Positions 1 to 7,486 of a stretch of 44,879 nt of DNA are shown here, piece by piece. The notes under the pieces are model-generated. The model ran no database searches. It saw only the letters and a program-made list of their open reading frames with translations, and was not told the origin of the DNA. Positions within the stretch are counted from its first letter, which is position 1. Each line of letters begins with the position of its first letter. Source of the DNA: Paenibacillus taihuensis (GTDB lineage: Bacteria; Bacillota; Bacilli; Paenibacillales; Paenibacillaceae); contig NZ_QTTN01000048.1 in assembly GCF_003386535.1 (NCBI RefSeq), forward strand, positions 1 through 44,879. The letters are read 5' to 3'. A program made the position numbers and the translations under genes.

Positions 1-250
<250 letters not shown>

Positions 251-326
251 AAACAAGTTCATCCAAGCAAAGAACTTCGCAAAGGTTCGTATCCAGTTTT
301 CAGGGTGTTAAGTACCTGAATAGCGT

Positions 327-402
<76 letters not shown>

Positions 403-409
403 TTTATAT

Positions 410-484
410 GCGGAAGTGGCTCAGCGGTAGAGCATCGCCTTGCCAAGGCGAGGGTCGCGGGTTCGATTCCCGTCTTCCGCTCCA
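410..484 (+). tRNA. tRNA-Gly (anticodon GCC)
   Basis: A complete cloverleaf is present. The acceptor is GCGGAAG with CTTCCGC, the anticodon loop TTGCCAA is closed by TCGCC/GGCGA, the T-arm contains GGTTCGATTCC, and the CCA end is encoded. It lies 7 bases after tRNA-Thr and is followed by a terminator, so it is the last gene of the upstream rRNA transcript. Confidence 0.97.
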
Positions 485-506
485 TATAAATGCTAATCAT
501 GGTAAT

Positions 507-531
507 CCTTGCTGATGCAAGGCTTTTTTTG
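507..531 (+). terminator. Rho-independent terminator of the rRNA-tRNA transcript
   Basis: The stem CCTTGC / GCAAGG closes a short loop and is followed by a run of seven T residues. It lies directly downstream of tRNA-Gly. Confidence 0.85.
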
Positions 532-542
532 TTTCTAAATAC

Positions 543-578
543 AAAGAGCGCAGTCCACTTAAGGTCTGCGCTCTTTTT
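543..578. terminator. Bidirectional terminator after thpR
   Basis: An inverted repeat (AAAGAGCGCAG / CTGCGCTCTTT) is flanked by A residues on the left and T residues on the right. It can therefore end the minus-strand thpR transcript and back up the rRNA terminator. Its right edge touches the thpR stop codon. Confidence 0.75.
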
Positions 579-1185
579 ACTTAAATGAGATGACCGATAT
601 AGCCTCGTACATGGGCTGACGGTGCATGTGTGTGGCGTACAGCACCATAGAGCTGGATTGCCACTGAAGCGGCTGATGTTCAGTCGGATACGGAGCTTTA
701 TGCAGCGATAGCGCTGAAGAGTCGAATGGCTCTTCACGGTTGTATTTACGTGCAAGAGTGAGATGAGGCGAGTAGGGTCGCTCCTCAGGCGGGAAGCCAA
801 GCGGGCTTAGTTGAGAGATGACCTGCTGCTGTAAGCCGCGAAGCTGCTCTATCTCGCCATCTATAGAGCCCCACAGAACCGATGGAAAGCTTGGACGTCC
901 GAAGGTACCGAGTGATTTTATGCAAATTTGAAAGGGTGTTATTGCGGTGACAGATGCCCTTAATTGCTCGATGATATGCGGTATTCGTTCTCTTGGCGTG
1001 TCACCGAGAAATTGGAGTGTAATGTGCAAATCCTCGGGATGAACCCATTTGCGAAAAGTGAATTGAGGCAGCTGTTGTAGATTGTTGATCCATTTCTTTA
1101 GCTCTTGTTTGATCTCGTCAGGAAGAGGGACAGCGACGAAGAGCCGCATGGAGGATGATTTATCATCTTCTGAAGTACTTATCAT
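577..1185 (-). CDS. thpR: RNA 2',3'-cyclic phosphodiesterase (2H phosphoesterase, ThpR/LigT)
   Basis: This 202-residue protein belongs to the 2H phosphoesterase family. Such enzymes open 2',3'-cyclic phosphate RNA ends and were first described as 2'-5' RNA ligases in tRNA-half metabolism. Both HxTx catalytic motifs are visible: HITL at residues 54-57 and HLTL at 141-144. The N-terminal MRLFVAVPLP strand is typical of the family, whose usual length is 170-200 residues. The start at 1185 is supported by AAAGGAG eight bases upstream. An internal Met at residue 13 is possible but has a weaker site. It reads away from tlp and ends in a terminator, so it is probably a single-gene unit or the distal gene after tlp. 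Confidence 0.92.
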   Translation of the reverse strand: MISTSEDDKSSSMRLFVAVPLPDEIKQELKKWINNLQQLPQFTFRKWVHPEDLHITLQFLGDTPRERIPHIIEQLRASVTAITPFQICIKSLGTFGRPSFPSVLWGSIDGEIEQLRGLQQQVISQLSPLGFPPEERPYSPHLTLARKYNREEPFDSSALSLHKAPYPTEHQPLQWQSSSMVLYATHMHRQPMYEAISVISFK

Positions 1186-1217
1186 GTGGATGACTCCTTT
1201 AACTGGAGAAATGAGAG

Positions 1218-1241
1218 CAGGCCGCCTGAAATGGCGACCTG
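1218..1241 (-). terminator. Weak hairpin after tlp
   Basis: An imperfect stem (CAGGTCGCC / GGCGGCCTG on the minus strand) lies between tlp and thpR. Only a pyrimidine-rich, not T-only, tail follows, so termination is probably partial. Confidence 0.4.
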
Positions 1242-1271
1242 GCTGTTAATTATGCGCTCCTATCGGTTCGA

Positions 1272-1481
1272 TCAGGACTCGTCTTCGAGCTCTTCTTCAA
1301 AACCCGCAAGGCTTTGTCTGCGGCGTTCATTCTTCGCCTGGAGATTTTGCTGTTCGCTAGCGCCTAGCTCGCTTGCATGTTCATCAAGATAAGCTTCGGT
1401 TTCCTGTAAATTCGACTCTGTGTTCTCGATATGTTCCTGCAGATGCGCTGCATTATCAGCGCGATTATCTGGTTTAGACAT
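1272..1481 (-). CDS. tlp: Small acid-soluble spore protein Tlp
   Basis: The 69-residue product is acidic and helix-rich. It matches the Tlp family pattern: an N-terminal KPDNRADN segment, then LQEHIENTESN, and a C-terminal KNERRRQS...F..E motif. In Bacillus subtilis Tlp is a minor spore-core protein made in the forespore under sigma-G. Length and motif order fit the family. A GGAGG ribosome site lies about 9 bases before the ATG. The gene marks the organism as an endospore former. It follows the pilus-operon terminator, so it should have its own promoter. Confidence 0.9.
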   Translation of the reverse strand: MSKPDNRADNAAHLQEHIENTESNLQETEAYLDEHASELGASEQQNLQAKNERRRQSLAGFEEELEDES

Positions 1482-1556
1482 GATTTTCTTGCCTCCACGT
1501 TAGTTTAATGCCGAACCTTGCTTATTATGGCAGGTAGGAGAAGCAGGTATGCATGT

Positions 1557-1608
1557 AACAAGAGAAAACCGCGTAACCAGCCATGTGGTTACGCGGTTTT
1601 CTCTTGTT
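1557..1608 (-). terminator. Strong terminator of the pilus operon
   Basis: Near-perfect 20+ bp inverted repeat (arms run from AACAAGAGAAAACC to GGTTTTCTCTTGTT) that begins at the pilO stop codon. It separates the pilus operon from tlp. The A/T ends would let it work in either direction. Confidence 0.9.
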
Positions 1609-2282
1609 TATTCCGTGTAAGGCAGAACCATCTGCTTCACAAGCGACTTATAGGATGGATCAAAGTAGGCGGTGAATGTAATACTCGCCGAGAGCGGCTT
1701 GTCTGCACTGCTTGATTTTGCGATATCGAAGGAATCCACGGTTATCAATCGCGGCATCGTCTGGAGCTTCTCTACATAGTGAAGCACGTTCGTGTAGCTT
1801 CCTTTAATGACAACGGAAACACCAAGCTTCTTCACATAAGAGCCAAGCTCAGCAGAACTGCTATTTCCAGCGGTGGCATTATCAGAGCTTGTATCCAGCC
1901 CAATGTTCCCCAAGGAGGCGCTATCTGTCTCACCATCAGCTTGCTTCCCATCCGAATCGGGACTAAAGGTCGCAGTTATCGTAGTAGCACTAGTTTGTTG
2001 CTCAATGGACTGTAAATCTAACAGAAGCTGCTCCGTGTTATCCCAGAGCGGAAGTGCGTTCTGCACACCAGCTTCGGAATAAGATTTGTTTGATTCCTTC
2101 TTCTCCGCCAGCTTTTTGCTAAGCAGTTCCGTCTGGCCTGTCAGCCGATCTATCTCTGCTTGTTGGTCGGAGTTGCTGCCGGAAGAAGGCTTGATTACGA
2201 ACGAATAAGCTGCAAACAAGATGAGAAAGAGAACGGCGATGAGAAGCACGGCGAGAGAGCGGTTCTTATTTAGCTGTTCCAT
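1608..2282 (-). CDS. pilO: PilO-like type IV pilus alignment protein
   Basis: This 224-residue protein has one N-terminal membrane helix (about residues 9-30, LAVLLIAVLFLILFAAYSFV). A coiled-coil stretch (about 38-70) and an extracytoplasmic domain follow, the latter interrupted by a Ser/Asp/Gly-rich low-complexity segment (about 105-145). The layout matches PilO, which pairs with PilN to connect the cytoplasmic PilM ring to the outer part of the pilus machine. Family sequence conservation is weak, so the name rests mainly on architecture and on its place as last gene of the operon after PilM-PilN. Its start overlaps the preceding gene by 17 bases, which suggests translational coupling. Confidence 0.75.
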   Translation of the reverse strand: MEQLNKNRSLAVLLIAVLFLILFAAYSFVIKPSSGSNSDQQAEIDRLTGQTELLSKKLAEKKESNKSYSEAGVQNALPLWDNTEQLLLDLQSIEQQTSATTITATFSPDSDGKQADGETDSASLGNIGLDTSSDNATAGNSSSAELGSYVKKLGVSVVIKGSYTNVLHYVEKLQTMPRLITVDSFDIAKSSSADKPLSASITFTAYFDPSYKSLVKQMVLPYTE

Positions 2283-3801
2283 CTGTCTCCTCCTCCTTCT
2301 CTGTCTCCGAGCCCAGCGGCTTCAATTTTACCGTGAATGTAGCCGAGTATGGCTTCGTGACGGAGACCCCGCCGTTGCCAGTAGATGTAGCGATAATCTC
2401 GCTGCGGGACATCGTTTGCAGAATGGCATCTTGGGCGAAAGTCATGCGATGCAGGTCAAACAAGTAGCGCGATATATCGCCAAGCTTTATGAAGCCGGCA
2501 CTGATTGCGACCTGGCCCTGCCCTGTAATGCTAATCGTTCGGATATCCGCTCCAGCCGGAAGCTTCTGGTCCAGCTCACGTGCAATGGCGACTACGTCCC
2601 GTTGCTTGTTCTTAATGGCTTCAATCTCAGCCAGCGGGTTCGATTGGCCGCTCTGAGCGCTTGAAGCAAGCTGGTTGGAAAGCAGGGCAATTTGATCATT
2701 CAACCTCTGAACGGTGTCGGTATGATTCGCATCCTCGGCGCGATTGCTAAAGTAGGAGTAGCCAGACAGCGCGGCCAGAAGCAGCCAAACCGAAAGTGCA
2801 GCGACGATTATTGATGGAAAACGCTTCGACTCGCTCGTCGCACGGCGAGGCATCAGATTAATCTTGAAGCTCGAATCCTGCGGTAAAGCCAGACCGGCAG
2901 GGAGCAGGTAAGCCCCTTGTCGACCAGCGAAGAGATTCGGTTCAAATGCACGGAAAGCCGTATCGCTCATATCGATGTCCGGTTGGGCCTCGCTCAGCGC
3001 AGCGATGAGGCTCGCTTTGGCTGCGGGAGCGCCGGCGACGATCGCTTTTGTAATCTGCGATGCGCCTTCATGGAGACCGAACTGATAGAAGTTGAGAATC
3101 CGGGAAATTTCCGCTGTCAGTTCGCCAACCTGGTGCTCACTGAGCTTGCCAGGCTCATGGCCGCCAAGCTCCTGCAGCGAGATCGTACGCATGAAGATCG
3201 GACTGCCTTCATGGAACATAAAGATTTCAAGCGTGCTCTCGCCGAGATGAACGACCATCGTTTCGCTTGTTTTTTCCGCTTGCTGCGTGAATATCGATCT
3301 TGCGAGAGCAGCTGCGGGGAAGGAGATCATTTTGACACGAAGACGGGCTTCCTGCAGCAAATCGACTATAGAGCGAATCCATTTGAGAGGTGCGGCGAAT
3401 ATAAGCACATGTGTGCTTTCCTCGTCCTTGCTCATGATCAAATAATCATAGACCGGCTCCTCAAAAGGCAAGTGGAGCGTTGTCTCGACCTCCAGCTCGA
3501 TGAGATGCCGCAGCTCCTTGGTGTTCGTTGAAGGGATGCGCATTTTGCGTACGATGATTTGTGAAGTTGGGACAGCTAGCGTAACGTTTGCGCCGGCGAG
3601 CTTCTCCTTGTTCACCCACTTTTTAAACGCGCCGCGAATACCGTCCGCATTAGTTAGCTGATCATCCACCATAATGCCGCTCGGGAAAGCAAGAAATCCG
3701 GAACGGTCAATCGTCCAGGCTTTCTTCTTGCGCAGGCTGGCATAACGAATCCCTGTCTCATCGATAGTCAAGCCAATCATTTTGGAGCCAGTTAGAAACA
3801 T
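2266..3801 (-). CDS. pilM: PilM-PilN fusion protein of the type IV pilus
   Basis: The product has 511 residues. Residues 1 to about 310 look like PilM, the actin-like cytoplasmic ATPase fold of the pilus alignment complex: an early MIGLTIDETGIRYASL strand-turn-strand and an RHLIELEVE segment are typical. Next comes the motif FKINLMP, matching the INLLP peptide at the start of PilN that binds PilM. One membrane helix (IIVAALSVWLLLAALSGYSYF), a coiled coil and a PilN-like periplasmic-type domain complete the protein. Two proteins that are usually separate are therefore joined in one chain. Start: the ATG at 3801 follows GGGAAG; an ATG at 3819 is an alternative with a poorer site. Confidence 0.85.
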   Translation of the reverse strand: MFLTGSKMIGLTIDETGIRYASLRKKKAWTIDRSGFLAFPSGIMVDDQLTNADGIRGAFKKWVNKEKLAGANVTLAVPTSQIIVRKMRIPSTNTKELRHLIELEVETTLHLPFEEPVYDYLIMSKDEESTHVLIFAAPLKWIRSIVDLLQEARLRVKMISFPAAALARSIFTQQAEKTSETMVVHLGESTLEIFMFHEGSPIFMRTISLQELGGHEPGKLSEHQVGELTAEISRILNFYQFGLHEGASQITKAIVAGAPAAKASLIAALSEAQPDIDMSDTAFRAFEPNLFAGRQGAYLLPAGLALPQDSSFKINLMPRRATSESKRFPSIIVAALSVWLLLAALSGYSYFSNRAEDANHTDTVQRLNDQIALLSNQLASSAQSGQSNPLAEIEAIKNKQRDVVAIARELDQKLPAGADIRTISITGQGQVAISAGFIKLGDISRYLFDLHRMTFAQDAILQTMSRSEIIATSTGNGGVSVTKPYSATFTVKLKPLGSETEKEEETDGTAK

Positions 3802-3821
3802 GATCAAATCACTTCCCATTA

Positions 3822-4577
3822 TTAGGTCAATACGTTTAAATACCAATCAATGATGGCATCACCATAGCAATAAGCGATCAGTGAGCCTAGCGCGAGAAAA
3901 GGTCCAAAAGGTATAGCTTGCTTGCGCCTCACGCGCCTAATCAGCATGAGCAGGCCGCCAATAAGAGTACCGGCGAGACATGCGAGCAGCAGCGCGACGA
4001 TAATGGACTTGAATCCAATGATAAGCCCGAACAGAGCGAAAAGCTTAACATCGCCAAGCCCCATCTGTCCGCGCGAAACGATATGCACGAGCAGCAGAAT
4101 GCCGCCTCCTAGCAGGGCGCCAAGCCCGTAATGCCAGAGTGGCTCTCCGTGCTGAAACAGCCTAACGATCAGCACGAGCGGGAGGAAAGCAAGGAGGACG
4201 TTGTTCGGAATGAGCATATAGACAAGATCGGATACCGTAACGATGATGCACAAGCTGACAAACAACAGGGCCGCAACGAGTTCAAGCGATAAGCCGATTC
4301 GGATATACATAAGCATGAATAGCAGACCAGTAGCGGATTCGCCAAGTGGATAAAGCAGCGATACCTGCTTCTTGCAATGTCTGCAGCGTCCTCTGGCAAA
4401 CAGATAGCTGAAGACGGGAACGAGGTCGCGTTTGCGCAGCCTTGTACCGCAGCTGCCGCAGGTGGAAGGCGGGTAAAGAAGCGACTGCTTCTTCGGCACG
4501 CGTAATCCGACCACGTTGAAGAACGAGCCGCAGATGAGGCCAATCAGCAGCAAATAGATCGCGATTGCAGTCGTCAT
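3822..4577 (-). CDS. pilD: Prepilin peptidase (PilD/ComC family)
   Basis: This 251-residue polytopic membrane aspartic protease cleaves leader peptides of type IV prepilins and in many bacteria N-methylates the new terminus. The N-terminal domain has the zinc-binding pair CGSC (C40, C43) and CRHC (C65, C68). The two catalytic aspartates are D117 in VSDLVYMLIPN and D176 in the GLGDVK motif. About seven to eight membrane helices can be drawn. Substrates in this window are the pilin at 4654-5148 and the two prepilins with a canonical leader at 15755-16976. It sits between the pilin and the PilM-PilN gene on the same strand. Confidence 0.95.
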   Translation of the reverse strand: MTTAIAIYLLLIGLICGSFFNVVGLRVPKKQSLLYPPSTCGSCGTRLRKRDLVPVFSYLFARGRCRHCKKQVSLLYPLGESATGLLFMLMYIRIGLSLELVAALLFVSLCIIVTVSDLVYMLIPNNVLLAFLPLVLIVRLFQHGEPLWHYGLGALLGGGILLLVHIVSRGQMGLGDVKLFALFGLIIGFKSIIVALLLACLAGTLIGGLLMLIRRVRRKQAIPFGPFLALGSLIAYCYGDAIIDWYLNVLT

Positions 4578-4610
4578 AGTGTATAACTACTTTCGTTAAG
4601 AGTAAAAGAG

Positions 4611-4637
4611 AGGAACCGGAACGAATCCGGTTCCTCG
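4611..4637 (-). terminator. Hairpin between the pilin and prepilin peptidase genes
   Basis: A perfect 10-bp stem (GAGGAACCGG / CCGGTTCCTC) with a 7-base loop is followed on the minus strand by a T-rich but mixed tail (TCTTTTACTC). It lies just after the pilin stop codon. Such a site could be a partial terminator or a 3' RNA-stabilising structure that makes pilin mRNA more abundant than the downstream genes. That role is inference. Confidence 0.55.
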
Positions 4638-4653
4638 TGAGGTGTTTTTGATA

Positions 4654-5148
4654 TTATGGGTGCAGACCAGCTGCCGCAGTTGCTTTAGAGTTAGTAGCAA
4701 TTACATCAGTACCTAAATAATATTTTCCTGCGGTGAGTGAAGGAGAGGTACTAACAGAAACGTAATACAGTTTCCCAGTTGCATCGTCGAAAGATACTTG
4801 GCCGCCAGTGATTGCCTCTTTATTGCTCGGAAGGTAGATAGGACTTTCCAAGTAACCTTTTGCTTGTAGTTCAGCAATCGTAATTATGAGGTCTGTATCT
4901 GTTGTCGGCTGCGTAGAAAGCTTGGTCTTGTAATCGCTGTTGAGTTCAGCTGTAACATACAAGCGTGTAGCTTCGTAAATTTGTCTCGCTGTCGCGAGGT
5001 CAGAATCGGTTTTGGACTTATTGATGACTCCACCGATCAGCGGAATAGCAATCGCAGAAATAACCCCTAGAATAACGATAACCGCCAGCAACTCGATGAG
5101 TGTGAATCCTTTCTCACTTTTGCCCATACGTTTCATTACATTAACCAT
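4654..5148 (-). CDS. pilA: Type IV major pilin / prepilin
   Basis: This 164-residue prepilin has a short basic leader ending in KSEKG, cleaved before F15. The conserved E19 (E5 of the mature protein) is in FTLIELLAVIVILG, and the hydrophobic helix runs to about residue 40. The rest is a small soluble domain rich in Thr, Ser and Ala with no cysteines. It is the only full-size pilin in the operon and is placed between pilC and pilD, so it is the best candidate for the major subunit. GGAGGAA lies eight bases before the ATG, one of the strongest ribosome sites in the operon, which suits a highly made protein. Confidence 0.9.
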   Translation of the reverse strand: MVNVMKRMGKSEKGFTLIELLAVIVILGVISAIAIPLIGGVINKSKTDSDLATARQIYEATRLYVTAELNSDYKTKLSTQPTTDTDLIITIAELQAKGYLESPIYLPSNKEAITGGQVSFDDATGKLYYVSVSTSPSLTAGKYYLGTDVIATNSKATAAAGLHP

Positions 5149-5213
5149 CGTGCATTCCTCCTAAAAATTCTTCTAAATTGTAAGCAATCTCTTATTATGC
5201 GATAACGTAGAGG

Positions 5214-6422
5214 TCAGCCTAATTGGCTATATAAACTGAACATCGGCAGCATGATAGCCGCGACAATGGTTCCCACCATCCCTGCCAGAAAGACGAGCAG
5301 CAGTGGTTCGATCAATGACTTCAGTCGGTCTACGGTTTGTTCAACATCCATTTCATAGAAGTCAGCGACTTTGGCGAGCATCAGATCAAGTGAGCCCGTT
5401 TCCTCGCCGATCGAGATCATCTGCGTTACAAGCGGCGGGATGACCCACGACTTCTTAAGCGGATCAGATAGCGGCATGCCTTGACGAAGCGAATCGGAAG
5501 CGCTCTTGATGACTTGTCCGACTACGCGATTGCCGACGACTTCCTCGACGATGGCGAGCGCTTGAAGCATAGGTACCGAGCTGGCATAGAGCGAAGATAA
5601 CGTTCGCGACATCTGCGCGATGACACCCTTCTGCTTGAGCTTGCCGGATATCGGTAACTTGAGCTTCATATAATCGATGTAATAAGCCCCCTTGCTAGTT
5701 CGTCCTGCTGCAAAATAACCAATCCCAATAAGTGCAATAACAACAATCCATAGATACCACTGGTTTTCAATGCTTCCGCTAACAGCCATAACCATCTTCG
5801 TAATGGCAGGCAGCTGTGCATGCATGGAGTTAAACATATTGACGAACTGCGGGACGACAGCTTTGAGCAAATAAACTACGGCGGCGACTGCAAGTAATCC
5901 GACTACAACGGGGTACGTGAGCGCTGACTTGATCTTCTCCCTCGTGACGTGCTGCTTCTCGAAGGTCTGTGCCAGCCGATCGAGCGTGCCTTCCAAGTCG
6001 CCGGACTCTTCACCTGCCCGAATCATACTGATGAACATGGCAGGAAAGATTCGTTTATGCTCGCTGGCTGAGAGCGAGAAGGCGTTGCCTCGAAGGAGGC
6101 TGGAATGGATGTCCTGCAATGCCTTCTTGAGCGGCTTGCTCTCGGTCTGCTGAGCCAAAATGCCAGTCGCGTCTACGATCGTAACGCCTGCCCGAATGAG
6201 AGTTGCGAACTGGCGGCAGTACACGATGAAGTGCTGCATCTTAACGGGATTGCCGATGTAAATCTCCATCGAGAGCATCGTCGTCCGATGCTCGTTCAGA
6301 GAGAGCACGACAAGACCGCGCTTACGCAGCTCCTCCATGGCTGCCGATTTGTCCATGGCTGCCATCTGGCCGCGAAGCTGCTTGCCTGTGCTCGTCTTGA
6401 CGTGATAGGCGAACCGAGCCAT
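5214..6422 (-). CDS. pilC: Type IV pilus inner-membrane platform protein PilC
   Basis: The product has 402 residues, the normal size for the GspF/PilC family. Two homologous cytoplasmic halves (about residues 65-190 and 270-395) are seen, each with the family pattern (for example FISMIRAGEESGDLEGTLDRLA and MISIGEETGSLDLMLAKVADFYE). Each is followed by membrane helices: VVGLLAVAAVVYLLKAVVP, WIVVIALIGIGYFAAG and the C-terminal LLLVFLAGMVGTIVAAIMLP. The protein anchors the PilB and PilT motors. Its ATG overlaps the pilT stop codon by one base (TAATG), so the two are translationally coupled. Confidence 0.95.
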   Translation of the reverse strand: MARFAYHVKTSTGKQLRGQMAAMDKSAAMEELRKRGLVVLSLNEHRTTMLSMEIYIGNPVKMQHFIVYCRQFATLIRAGVTIVDATGILAQQTESKPLKKALQDIHSSLLRGNAFSLSASEHKRIFPAMFISMIRAGEESGDLEGTLDRLAQTFEKQHVTREKIKSALTYPVVVGLLAVAAVVYLLKAVVPQFVNMFNSMHAQLPAITKMVMAVSGSIENQWYLWIVVIALIGIGYFAAGRTSKGAYYIDYMKLKLPISGKLKQKGVIAQMSRTLSSLYASSVPMLQALAIVEEVVGNRVVGQVIKSASDSLRQGMPLSDPLKKSWVIPPLVTQMISIGEETGSLDLMLAKVADFYEMDVEQTVDRLKSLIEPLLLVFLAGMVGTIVAAIMLPMFSLYSQLG

Positions 6423-7471
6423 TAGCCGGCACCTTCAGTCAAGTAAATCGCAGCGGCAGCCCGATCTACGCGTCCAGTTTGGAGAAGTTCCTTAATCGAA
6501 GCGTCCAGCGTGTGCATGCCTTGCGCACGTCCGGTCTGCATGATGCTCTTGATCTGGTGCACCTTCTCGGTGCGAATGAGATTCGCCACAGCAGGCGTGT
6601 TAATCATGATCTCCGTTGCACATGCGCGACCTTCGCCTCCAGGACGCGGCAGAAGTCGCTGGGAGATGACGCCGAGCAGTACGGCCGCGAGCTGCGTCCG
6701 AATTTGCCCTTGCTGATGCGATGGGAACGCATCGATGATACGGTCAATCGTCTGCGGAGCATCGGTCGTATGCAGCGTCGCGAATACCAAGTGACCGGTC
6801 TCTGCGGCAGTGACCGCAGCGGAGATGGTCTCCAGGTCGCGCATCTCGCCGACCAGAATGACATCCGGATCTTGTCGCAGCGCGGCACGCAGTCCGTTGC
6901 TGAAGCTCTTCGTATCGTTGCCGACTTCACGCTGGTCGACGACGGAGGCAGCATGCGTGTGGAGGAACTCAATCGGGTCCTCGAGTGTCACAATATGCTT
7001 CTTCTGCGTCCGGTTGATGAAGTCGATCATCGCTGCGAGTGTCGAGGACTTGCCGCTTCCCGTCGGCCCTGTCACAAGGACGAGCCCTTGATGCTTATTC
7101 GCGAGCGTCTCAATGATATTCGGCAATTGCAGCTGCTCGAGCGTCGGAATGCGAGTTGGAATCGTACGAATCGCGATGCTCACTTTGCCCCGCTGGCGGA
7201 AGGCATTAATCCGGTAGCGCGAGTATCCTTCCAGCTCATAGGAGAAGTCGACCTCACCGGCTTGATCGAAATGCGCAAGCTGTGCTTCGCTGAGCAGTGC
7301 GACAGCCATCGCTCTGGAGCGCTCAAGCGTCACCTCTTCTTGGCCGAGGCGCTGGAGCGAGCCGTGTACGCGCATAACAGGAGGGGAACCGACCGAGATA
7401 TGCAGGTCAGATGCTTTGCTTTCATGGGCCTGCCGCAGCAGGTTCGTAATTTGCTCCAATGGTTGAGTCAT
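6422..7471 (-). CDS. pilT: Pilus retraction ATPase PilT
   Basis: This 349-residue secretion ATPase is typical of PilT in length. Motifs in order are an N-terminal PAS-like domain with SDLHISVGSPP, the Walker A GPTGSGKSSTLAAM, the Asp box with VTLEDPIEFLH, the Walker B region RQDPDVILVGEMRD, and the His box AETGHLVFATLHT. It depolymerises the pilus and so powers twitching or surface retraction. A retraction motor argues for a dynamic pilus rather than only a competence pseudopilus. It lies 15 bases after pilB on the same strand and is coupled to pilC. Confidence 0.95.
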   Translation of the reverse strand: MTQPLEQITNLLRQAHESKASDLHISVGSPPVMRVHGSLQRLGQEEVTLERSRAMAVALLSEAQLAHFDQAGEVDFSYELEGYSRYRINAFRQRGKVSIAIRTIPTRIPTLEQLQLPNIIETLANKHQGLVLVTGPTGSGKSSTLAAMIDFINRTQKKHIVTLEDPIEFLHTHAASVVDQREVGNDTKSFSNGLRAALRQDPDVILVGEMRDLETISAAVTAAETGHLVFATLHTTDAPQTIDRIIDAFPSHQQGQIRTQLAAVLLGVISQRLLPRPGGEGRACATEIMINTPAVANLIRTEKVHQIKSIMQTGRAQGMHTLDASIKELLQTGRVDRAAAAIYLTEGAG

Positions 7472-7486
7472 TAAGTTGCCCCCTGT

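Noticed and set aside
6479..7474. 331-codon plus-strand ORF opposite pilT
   Set aside because: It is the antisense shadow of pilT, with Arg/Leu/His-rich composition and no ribosome site.
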